A stretch of 5,160 bases of DNA from Bacteroidales bacterium (GTDB lineage Bacteria; Bacteroidota; Bacteroidia; Bacteroidales; UBA12077): NCBI GenBank assembly GCA_030643125.1, contig DAOWML010000186.1:1-5160 (forward strand), in the 5' to 3' direction. The notes below the pieces were generated by a model. It was not told where the DNA came from, made no database searches, and saw only the letters and a list, made by a program, of their open reading frames with translations. Positions 1-5,160 of the stretch are shown here, piece after piece (the stretch's first letter is position 1; each line of letters begins with the position of its first letter). The position numbers and the translations under genes are program-made.

Positions 1-187
1 ACCTTTCTTTTCAACAAAAAAAGACGGGGAAGGAATCGGTCTGGGTTTATCATTAAGTTATGGAATTATCAACAAACATAAGGGTAAAATAATTGTTAAT
101 TCACAAGTTGACAAAGGTTCGGAATTTATTTTATTTATCAACACAGAACTTTCTCCACAACAAACCAATCTATCTAATGTTTTATAA
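1..187 (+). CDS. Sensor histidine kinase, C-terminal fragment (HATPase domain end)
   Basis: Only the 3' end is present; the first complete codon is at base 2 and 61 codons precede the TAA stop. The peptide begins PFFSTKKDGEGIGLGLSLSY, which is the end of the GHKL/HATPase_c ATP-binding fold of two-component sensor kinases: the PFF(S/T)TK segment followed by the glycine-rich G2 box (GxGxGLGL, about residues 9-16), then the YGIINKHKGKI helix and the GSEFILFI final strand. The family autophosphorylates a histidine using ATP and passes the phosphate to a response regulator. The dimerisation/phosphoacceptor and sensor domains lie outside the window, so the signal sensed is unknown. A short polar tail of about 15 residues follows the fold, and no receiver domain is attached. 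The family assignment is secure; the exact subfamily is not. Confidence 0.88.
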   Translation, partial: PFFSTKKDGEGIGLGLSLSYGIINKHKGKIIVNSQVDKGSEFILFINTELSPQQTNLSNVL

Positions 188-213
188 TCCCAATGTCGGG
201 ATGTTCTCTTTTT
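187..213 (+). terminator. Weak Rho-independent terminator candidate after the histidine kinase
   Basis: ATCCC (187-191) can pair with GGGAT (198-202) around a six-base loop, and the hairpin is followed by GTTCTCTTTTT ending in five T (209-213). It starts on the last base of the kinase stop codon, where a terminator would be expected. The stem is only five base pairs and the T run starts several bases after it, so termination would be inefficient at best. Read-through into sfsA remains possible. Confidence 0.35.
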
Positions 214-249
214 GCATGTAATATATGATATTAAATAATTAAAATTGTT

Positions 250-942
250 ATGAACTTCAACGAACATTTAGTTCACGGTCGATTAATAAAACGCTATAAG
301 CGATTTTTAGCAGATGTCAAATTAGATAATGACGAAATTGTAATTGCCCATTGTACCAACACAGGCTCAATGAAAAGCTGCCTGGAAGATAATGCCGAAG
401 TTTATTTATCACCGGTTGACGATTCTAATCGTAAAACAAAATTTACCTGGGAAATGATCAAAATTAACGGCGATTGGGTTGGAATAAATACCGGGAATCC
501 AAATAAACTTGTTTTTGAAGCTGTTAAAGATGGTAAAATCGAAAAATTAAAAGGTTATACTGAAGTAAAACGAGAAGTAAAATTCGATGACAGCCGTTTT
601 GATGTGATGGCAAAAAACGAAACGGAAACTTGTTTTATCGAAGTTAAAAATGTTACACTTAAAGAAGAAAACTACGCCCTTTTTCCTGATGCAGTTACAA
701 GCCGTGGGAAAAAGCATCTCAAAACCTTAATAAAAGTTAAGGAACAAGGAATGCGAGCAGTAATGCTATATATAATACAAAGAATGGACGTAAACACTTT
801 TGCCCCGGCAAAAGAAATTGATCCTGAATATTCAAAAGCACTTAAAATGGCTTATAAAAAAGGAGTTGAGATTATCCCGATGCAAGCTAAAGTTACTCCT
901 GAAAAAATTGAACTGGTAAAAGAACTTCCTTTCGAAATTTAA
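250..942 (+). CDS. sfsA: SfsA family protein (sugar fermentation stimulation protein homolog)
   Basis: The 230-residue product has the usual full SfsA length and signatures in order: RLIKRYKRFLADV (11-23), HCTNTGSM (34-41, usually HCPNTGSM), NTGNPN (80-85), REVKFDDSRFDV (108-119), CFIEVKNVTL (128-137), FPDAVTSRGKKHL (145-157) and an IDPEY segment near 190-194. The family combines an N-terminal OB-like fold with a PD-(D/E)xK nuclease-like core; here D118 and E131-x-K133 fit the catalytic pattern. The E. coli protein was named because extra copies stimulate maltose utilisation, and it binds DNA, but its biochemical role is still unsettled. ATG at 250 is chosen because MNFNEHLVHGRL matches the expected N-terminus; there is no Shine-Dalgarno site. 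It lies 62 bases after the kinase stop, and its own stop overlaps that of the convergent mqnC. Expected to be cytoplasmic, as no signal peptide or membrane segment is seen. Confidence 0.93.
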   Translation: MNFNEHLVHGRLIKRYKRFLADVKLDNDEIVIAHCTNTGSMKSCLEDNAEVYLSPVDDSNRKTKFTWEMIKINGDWVGINTGNPNKLVFEAVKDGKIEKLKGYTEVKREVKFDDSRFDVMAKNETETCFIEVKNVTLKEENYALFPDAVTSRGKKHLKTLIKVKEQGMRAVMLYIIQRMDVNTFAPAKEIDPEYSKALKMAYKKGVEIIPMQAKVTPEKIELVKELPFEI

Positions 943-2051
943 TTATTTATACCCCCAACTTTATATTCAACAAATTCATATCCCTGATTTCGTAATTGAG
1001 GTATAAACCCCGCTTCACGAATTGCATTTTGTATGCCTTCTGCATCGAATTTATAACTTGCACCAGCCGAAGAAACAACATTTTCTTCTATCATTATTGA
1101 CCCAAAATCATTCGCTCCGGCATGTAAGCATATTTGAGCAATATCTTTACCAACTGTTAACCACGAAGCCTGAATATTCTTAATATTTGGCAACATAATA
1201 CGACTTATCGCAATTGTTCTGATATATTCTTCAGATGTAACCTGGTTTATTATTCCTAATTCTTTTTGTAAAACAGTACCTTCATCCTGAAATGGCCATG
1301 GAATAAAAGCTAAAAATCCTGGCGATGATTTCGGTTTTTCAGATTGCACATCTCTAATGGCAATTATATGTTCTATTCTTTCTTTTTTAGTCTCAACATG
1401 CCCAAACATCATGGTTGCTGATGTAATCATATTCAGCTTATGAGCTTCGCGCATAACATCAAGCCATTGCTGGGTATTGGCTTTAGCAGGTGAAATATTT
1501 TTTCGAACACGATCGCATAATATTTCAGCACCTGCACCAGGTAAACTTTCTAATCCGGCATCTATTAACGATTCCAGAATTTCACGATATGATTTTTTCT
1601 CCAGTCGTGCAATATGAACAATTTCCGGTGGCCCTAAAGCATGTAACTTAATATTGGGATATAATGATTTTAGCTCCTTAAACAGGTTTGTATAAAAATT
1701 CAATTTCAATTTAGGATGTAATCCCCCTTGTAGTAATAGCTGCTCTCCTCCCAGACTAAAAAGTTCTTCAATTTTTGTTTTATATTCATCAATAGTCGTT
1801 ACATAAACATGTTCGTCATTAGGCTTTTTGTAAAAATTACAAAACTTACATTGCGATATACAGGCATTTGTAATATTAATATTCCTGTCGATTTGCCATG
1901 TAACAATGTTGTCCGGCTTCTGAGCTTGTTTTAATTTATTGCCTAAATAAATCAATTCTTCTAATGGAGCTTGCTCATACAACAAAAGGCCTTCTTCTGC
2001 TGTTAAGAACTCAAAGTTTAGTGCTTTTTTATATAAATCTTTAAAAATCAT
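939..2051 (-). CDS. mqnC: Cyclic dehypoxanthinyl futalosine synthase (radical SAM, menaquinone synthesis)
   Basis: MqnC is a cytoplasmic radical SAM enzyme of the futalosine menaquinone pathway; it cyclises dehypoxanthine futalosine to the substrate of MqnD. From ATG 2051 the product has 370 residues, a normal family length. The [4Fe-4S]/SAM motif CISQCKFC (CxxxCxxC) has cysteines at 64, 68 and 71 after RNINITNA. GGEQLLLQGGLHP (101-113), PGAGAEIL (171-178), MMFGHVE (214-220), FIPWPFQ (249-255), NDFGS (314-318) and EENVV (322-326) follow. The PGAGAEILCDRVRK and MMFGHVET segments favour MqnC over its paralogue MqnE, which joins the pathway earlier. The reading frame stays open upstream to a TTG at 2081, but those ten codons are hydrophobic and unconserved in character, and a TAnnTTTG box lies inside them, so ATG 2051 is preferred. 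No other mqn gene is in the window. It diverges from the aminopeptidase gene and converges on sfsA. Confidence 0.93.
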   Translation of the reverse strand: MIFKDLYKKALNFEFLTAEEGLLLYEQAPLEELIYLGNKLKQAQKPDNIVTWQIDRNINITNACISQCKFCNFYKKPNDEHVYVTTIDEYKTKIEELFSLGGEQLLLQGGLHPKLKLNFYTNLFKELKSLYPNIKLHALGPPEIVHIARLEKKSYREILESLIDAGLESLPGAGAEILCDRVRKNISPAKANTQQWLDVMREAHKLNMITSATMMFGHVETKKERIEHIIAIRDVQSEKPKSSPGFLAFIPWPFQDEGTVLQKELGIINQVTSEEYIRTIAISRIMLPNIKNIQASWLTVGKDIAQICLHAGANDFGSIMIEENVVSSAGASYKFDAEGIQNAIREAGFIPQLRNQGYEFVEYKVGGINN

Positions 2052-2068
2052 AACTTCTAATGTGAACA

Positions 2069-2076
2069 CAAAAATA
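2069..2076 (-). promoter_or_regulatory. mqnC: Candidate Bacteroidota -7 element (TATTTTTG) for mqnC
   Basis: Read on the minus strand, 2076-2069 is TATTTTTG, a full match to the Bacteroidota -7 consensus TAnnTTTG. Transcription would then begin around 2062, giving a leader of only about ten bases before ATG 2051 and excluding the upstream TTG at 2081 as a start. No TTTG is found at the expected -33 spacing, and in DNA this AT-rich such a match can arise by chance, so the call is tentative. Confidence 0.35.
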
Positions 2077-2100
2077 ATCAAATAAAACAGGCATTTTAAT

Positions 2101-2108
2101 TAACTTTA
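2101..2108 (+). promoter_or_regulatory. Weak -7-like element (TAACTTTA) upstream of the aminopeptidase gene
   Basis: TAACTTTA matches TAnnTTTG at all but the final G and lies 26 bases before ATG 2135. It sits in the 83-base divergent gap that must hold the promoters of both neighbouring genes. No TTTG occurs at the -33 distance. This is a position-based guess, listed as the best candidate in the gap. Confidence 0.2.
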
Positions 2109-2134
2109 CAATCTGTAACTAAAAATGTTTAACG

Positions 2135-3568
2135 ATGAATATTAAAATCTCTAAAATAAAAGAAATTCAGGATGATTTATCTGTGATATATCTTGCTGAA
2201 AAAGAAGAAGATTTAAAAAACGTATCCTTTTCTCAAACCGAATTTGAGTATATAAAAGAACTAGCATCTGATAAAAAAAATAGCATCGAAATTAATTCAT
2301 ATCCTAAATGGTCGTACATACAGTGGGTTAATACAGAAAAAGAACATCACATTGTAAAAGAAAAATTACGAAGAGCAGCAGGAAAACTTTATAGCGACTT
2401 AAAGACAAATAAACATGGTAAAATTTTAGTAGTTGACTTATGCAATGATGCTGAATATACATTGGCATTTACCGAAGGATTGGCGTTAAGTCATTACCAG
2501 TTTCTAAAATATTATAGTAAACCGGAAGAAAAGAAAAATCATCTTAAAGAAATTCTTATATACAGTACACCGGTTAATGATAAACAAATATCTGAACTTA
2601 ACATTTTGGTCGAATCAGTTTGTAGCACCAAAGATCTGGTAAACGAGCCTGTTTCTTTTTTAAACGCAGAACAACTATCACTTGAAATTGAAAAACTTGG
2701 AGAAAAAGCAGGATTTGAAGTAGAAGTTTTTAATAAAAAGAAGATTGAATCATTAAAAATGAATGGTTTATTAGCTGTGAACAAAGGAAGTGTCGATCCA
2801 CCAACATTTACCATTTTAACCTGGAAACCTGAAAATGCAGTTAACAAAAAACCTTTTGTTCTGGTTGGTAAAGGAGTGGTTTACGATACCGGAGGGCTGA
2901 ATATTAAAACCGGCAATTATATGGATACCATGAAATCCGACATGGCTGGTGCTGCAGCAGTAGCAGGAACAATTCATTCAATTACAAAAGCAAAAATTCC
3001 TGTTTATGTTATTGGCTTAATTCCAGCAACAGATAATCGACTAAATGGTAATGCTTATGCTTCTGACGACATTATCACAATGCATAACGGAACTACTGTT
3101 GAAGTAAAAAATACAGATGCGGAAGGTCGTTTAATACTTGCTGATGCTTTAAGTTTTGCTAAAAAATACAAGCCTGAATTAGTTATTGATCTGGCTACAT
3201 TAACCGGTTCTGCACATGCGGCAATCGGAAATTTAGGAATTGTAGCTATGAGTAATGTTAAAGACGATCGGTTCGAACAACTAAAAGTATCAGGAAATAA
3301 TGTTTATGAGAGAATTGTTGAATTTCCACTTTGGGAAGAATATGACGAAATGTTAAAATCTGATATTGCAGATATAAAAAATCTGGGCGCACGTGAAGCC
3401 GGGGCAATAACAGCTGCCAAATTTCTGGAACATTTCACCGATTATCAGTGGATACATTTAGATATTGCAGGATCTGCATTTCTGACTAAACAAGATAATT
3501 ACAGGGGAATTGGAGCAACAGCTGTTGGTGTTCGCTTGCTTTTTGACTTTTTCAATAGTCAATTGTAA
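2135..3568 (+). CDS. M17 family leucyl aminopeptidase (PepA-like)
   Basis: This is a cytoplasmic dimetal exopeptidase that removes N-terminal residues such as leucine from peptides. The 477-residue product has the two-domain M17 layout: a divergent N-terminal domain (about 1-155) and a conserved catalytic domain (about 160-477). All expected metal and catalytic residues are present: K246 and D251 in GKGVVYDTGG, catalytic K258 in NIKT, D269 in MKSDM, then D328, E330 and catalytic R332 in the signature NTDAEGRL (326-333). Their spacing is identical to that of bovine lens leucyl aminopeptidase (K250, D255, K262, D273, D332, E334, R336). No signal peptide is present. ATG 2135 opens a plausible N-terminus without a Shine-Dalgarno site. 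YDTGG replaces the commoner FDSGG, a conservative change. Since E. coli has two M17 enzymes (PepA and PepB), no gene symbol is assigned. PepA also binds DNA in E. coli; nothing here tests that. Confidence 0.94.
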   Translation: MNIKISKIKEIQDDLSVIYLAEKEEDLKNVSFSQTEFEYIKELASDKKNSIEINSYPKWSYIQWVNTEKEHHIVKEKLRRAAGKLYSDLKTNKHGKILVVDLCNDAEYTLAFTEGLALSHYQFLKYYSKPEEKKNHLKEILIYSTPVNDKQISELNILVESVCSTKDLVNEPVSFLNAEQLSLEIEKLGEKAGFEVEVFNKKKIESLKMNGLLAVNKGSVDPPTFTILTWKPENAVNKKPFVLVGKGVVYDTGGLNIKTGNYMDTMKSDMAGAAAVAGTIHSITKAKIPVYVIGLIPATDNRLNGNAYASDDIITMHNGTTVEVKNTDAEGRLILADALSFAKKYKPELVIDLATLTGSAHAAIGNLGIVAMSNVKDDRFEQLKVSGNNVYERIVEFPLWEEYDEMLKSDIADIKNLGAREAGAITAAKFLEHFTDYQWIHLDIAGSAFLTKQDNYRGIGATAVGVRLLFDFFNSQL

Positions 3569-3569
3569 T

Positions 3570-3647
3570 AATATTAGCTCAAATTATATCTGAAAATAAG
3601 TAAAATACTTTTACTTGCGCGAAATCGCTTCGTTGAGCTCCAATATT
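3570..3647. repeat. Nested imperfect inverted repeat downstream of the aminopeptidase gene
   Basis: The outer arms are AATATTAGCTCAA (3570-3582) and TTGAGCTCCAATATT (3633-3647). They pair over 13 base pairs with a single two-base bulge (CC, 3640-3641). Inside lies a perfect eight-base-pair hairpin, AAGTAAAA (3598-3605) with TTTTACTT (3609-3616) around a TAC loop, and then a small GCG/CGC dyad (3619-3621 with 3626-3628). It begins two bases after the aminopeptidase stop. It could fold in the 3' end of that transcript or act as a terminator, but no T run follows the outer stem. Function unknown. Confidence 0.6.
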
Positions 3648-3742
3648 TCATCATTCCAAAATTCCTAATTAACAAACATGGTATTATTCAGGCTATAGAG
3701 TTAAATCTTGTATTGAACTAACGCAATTAAAAATATTATAGT

Positions 3743-3750
3743 TAATTTTG
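3743..3750 (+). promoter_or_regulatory. pdxA: Candidate Bacteroidota -7 element (TAATTTTG) for pdxA
   Basis: TAATTTTG is a full match to TAnnTTTG and lies 44 bases before the pdxA ATG, a sensible leader length. The usual TTTG at -33 is not found at 19-21 bases upstream; the nearest TTG (3713-3715) is too far away. It makes independent transcription of pdxA likely, consistent with the 226-base gap after the preceding gene. Confidence 0.42.
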
Positions 3751-3794
3751 TTTCTTTAATTACCTTTATTGTTTGACTATATAAAATACGATAT

Positions 3795-4859
3795 ATGATT
3801 CAGAATAAAATAGTTGTTGGAATATCACATGGAGATATTAATGGTATAAGTTACGAAGTAATTATCAAATCCTTAATGGATAACAGAATATTTGACTTTT
3901 GCATTCCTGTTGTTTACGGATCAGCAAAAGTTGCTGCTTATCATCGTAAAGCATTGAATATTGTAAATTTCAGTTTTAACAACATCAGATCTGCAGATGA
4001 AGCAAATGTAAAAAGGGCAAACATAATTAATTGTCTTGATGATAATGTTCGTGTTGAGCTTGGTAAATCAACAAATATTGCCGGTGAATCATCTTTAATT
4101 TCTTTAGAAAATGCTGTAAAAGATCTAAAAGATGGTAAAATTGATGTTTTAGTTACTGCTCCAATAAATAAAGATAACGTTCAATCCGAAAAATTTAATT
4201 TTCCCGGACATACTGAATATCTAACACAAGAATCTGACTCAAAGGAATCTTTGATGTTAATGGTAAGTGAAAACCTTAAAGTTGGAGTTGTTACAACACA
4301 TTTACCTTTAAGTAAAGTTTCTGAGGCAATTACCGAAGAAGCTATTTTAAGTAAGCTTAGAATAATGAATAAAAGCCTGATTCAGGACTTCGGTATAAGA
4401 AAACCTAAAATTGCTGTTTTGGGTCTAAATCCACATGCAGGAGATAATGGTTTATTAGGGACTGAGGAAATTGATATTATTATTCCTTCTCTTAAAAAAG
4501 CTAAAGAAGAAGGTATATTAGCACTTGGTCCATATCCGGCCGATGGATTTTTTGGCAGCGATAATTTCAAGAAATTCGATGCTATTCTGGCTATGTATCA
4601 CGATCAGGGTTTAACGCCATTTAAAGCACTGGCTTTTAATTCAGGGGTTAATTATACTGCAGGTTTAGATTTTATCAGAACATCTCCCGGACACGGAACA
4701 GCTTATGAAATAGTCGGTTTAGGTAAAGCATCTGAAATATCGTTCAGGAATGCCATTTATCTCGCTTGTGATATCTACAGAAGCAGATCTGAATATAAAA
4801 AAATCAGTAAAGATCCACTTCAGCACTTTGAAATATCCGACAAAGAACCTGAGCAGTAA
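3795..4859 (+). CDS. pdxA: 4-hydroxythreonine-4-phosphate dehydrogenase
   Basis: PdxA oxidises 4-phosphohydroxy-L-threonine with NAD(P)+ in the DXP-dependent pyridoxal-phosphate pathway; the product decarboxylates and is used by PdxJ. The 354-residue protein is slightly longer than the E. coli enzyme (329). Motifs in order: GISHGDINGISYE (9-21), TAPINK (121-126), GHTEYL (138-143), TTHLPL (167-172), LNPHAGDNG (211-219), PADGFF (248-253), YHDQG (268-272) and TSPGHGTAYE (296-305). The three metal-binding histidines of the family correspond to H139, H169 and H269. The N-terminal GDINGISYE replaces the enteric GDPAGIGPE, and G299 sits where many homologs have D before HGTA. These look like lineage variants, not damage, because every other motif is intact. 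ATG 3795 is the natural start, with no Shine-Dalgarno site. No other pdx gene is in the window. Cytoplasmic, functioning as a homodimer in characterised members. Confidence 0.95.
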   Translation: MIQNKIVVGISHGDINGISYEVIIKSLMDNRIFDFCIPVVYGSAKVAAYHRKALNIVNFSFNNIRSADEANVKRANIINCLDDNVRVELGKSTNIAGESSLISLENAVKDLKDGKIDVLVTAPINKDNVQSEKFNFPGHTEYLTQESDSKESLMLMVSENLKVGVVTTHLPLSKVSEAITEEAILSKLRIMNKSLIQDFGIRKPKIAVLGLNPHAGDNGLLGTEEIDIIIPSLKKAKEEGILALGPYPADGFFGSDNFKKFDAILAMYHDQGLTPFKALAFNSGVNYTAGLDFIRTSPGHGTAYEIVGLGKASEISFRNAIYLACDIYRSRSEYKKISKDPLQHFEISDKEPEQ

Positions 4860-5160
4860 ATAATTTAGGTTCTATGTTAAACAATAGTAGGTAATATTGC
4901 AATTACTTGCCTGCTGGTTTATCTGCCGTAAGCATGGAAGCAAAAATCCCAAAATACAATTTTCAAATCACAAATAAAACCCAATAATCAATTATCAAAA
5001 TTCTTAAAAATTGATATTTATTTCTCAGTATAATTGTTTGATTAATTAGCAATTAAATCTTGGAATTTATTTGGTGCTTATTATTTGGGTTTTGTTATTT
5101 TATCTGTTGTGAAAACTTAATGATTAAATAAAATAACCCGCCTAAATCAACATATAGTCA
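4860..5160. other. Gene-free AT-rich region after pdxA
   Basis: No reading frame here resembles a gene; the longest ATG frame I followed, from 4934, ends after 17 codons. The first part (4887-4914) has a poor hairpin, GTAAT (4891-4895) with ATTAC (4902-4906), plus an outer GTAG/CTGC pairing across a four-base bulge. No T run follows, so I do not call a terminator. From 4941 to 5103 lies the strand-asymmetric repeat described separately. The last 50 bases show no gene on either strand that can be supported: minus-strand frames entering from 5160 reach stops within six codons. Confidence 0.7.
4941..5103. repeat. Strand-asymmetric foldback repeat (G-free half, then C-poor half)
   Basis: Positions 4941-5012 contain no G in 72 bases but 14 C, while 5060-5103 contain nine G and one C. 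The halves are partial inverted copies: AAAACCCAATAAT (4976-4988) pairs with ATTATTTGGGTTTT (5080-5093) over 13 base pairs with one bulged T. Flanking words of the type CAAAT / ATTTG continue a looser similarity on both sides. Such CCAAAT-like degenerate, non-coding, low-complexity sequence is, to my knowledge, seen between genes in some Bacteroidota, but whether this is a family member needs a genome comparison. Confidence 0.5.

Noticed and set aside
219..233. TAATAT-ATG-ATATTA dyad upstream of sfsA as an operator
   Set aside because: Made almost entirely of A and T in a very AT-rich gap; chance occurrence is likely.
240..247. TAAAATTG as a -7 promoter element for sfsA
   Set aside because: One mismatch to consensus, only two bases before the start codon, and the upstream TTTG at 211-214 is spaced too far away.
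58..267. 69-residue open frame on the minus strand
   Set aside because: It lies antisense to the histidine kinase end and runs over the start of sfsA; the product has no recognisable motif and the opposite strand carries the clear gene.
2106..2118. TTACA-ATC-TGTAA dyad in the mqnC/aminopeptidase divergent gap as a possible operator
   Set aside because: Five-base arms are expected by chance in a gap of this length and composition, and I recognise no regulator with this site.
2125..2145. Six-codon upstream frame (MFNDEY) overlapping the aminopeptidase start
   Set aside because: Too short, with no ribosome site or regulatory residue pattern; it looks coincidental.
2539..2847. 102-residue open frame on the minus strand
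   Set aside because: Shadow of the aminopeptidase gene; the serine/phenylalanine-rich product is typical of antisense reading of AT-rich coding DNA.
3570..3647. Integron attC site, because of the imperfect palindrome of about 80 bases
   Set aside because: The characteristic GTTRRRY and complementary RYYYAAC ends are absent, and no integrase or cassette array is nearby.
4382..4570. 62-residue open frame on the minus strand
   Set aside because: Shadow inside pdxA over its conserved LNPHAGDNG and PADGFF segments; no independent support.
4934..4987. Small protein starting at ATG 4934
   Set aside because: Only 17 codons before a stop, inside the low-complexity G-free tract, with no ribosome site.

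Overview
The window is AT-rich chromosomal DNA that most likely comes from a Bacteroidota (Cytophaga-Flavobacterium-Bacteroides group) bacterium. Three things point that way: sequences matching the Bacteroidota -7 element TAnnTTTG upstream of genes, starts without Shine-Dalgarno sites, and protein variants typical of the phylum (PdxA with GDINGISYE near its N-terminus, and an M17 aminopeptidase with YDTGGLNIKT in its metal site). Order or genus cannot be resolved from this sequence.

Layout: (1) the last 61 codons of a sensor histidine kinase run in from the left edge on the + strand and end near a weak terminator-like hairpin. (2) sfsA (250-942, +) follows and meets (3) mqnC (939-2051, -) tail to tail, with the two stop codons sharing the same TTAA. 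(4) An M17 leucyl aminopeptidase (2135-3568, +) diverges from mqnC across an 83-base gap. (5) A 226-base gap holds a nested inverted repeat, a G-free tract and a good TAnnTTTG box. (6) pdxA (3795-4859, +) follows. (7) The last 301 bases contain no gene I can support. They hold a strand-asymmetric, G-free then C-poor AT-rich region whose two halves are partial inverted copies of each other.

The complete genes are single-copy housekeeping types, not an operon of one pathway: menaquinone synthesis by the futalosine route (mqnC), pyridoxal-phosphate synthesis by the DXP-dependent route (pdxA), peptide turnover (aminopeptidase) and the poorly understood nucleic-acid-binding SfsA. Gene orientation changes and the intergenic gaps suggest mostly monocistronic transcription. 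I see no phage, transposase, CRISPR, toxin-antitoxin, defence or biosynthetic cluster, and no sign of a new multi-gene system. The points worth a second look are in the two intergenic regions flanking pdxA.
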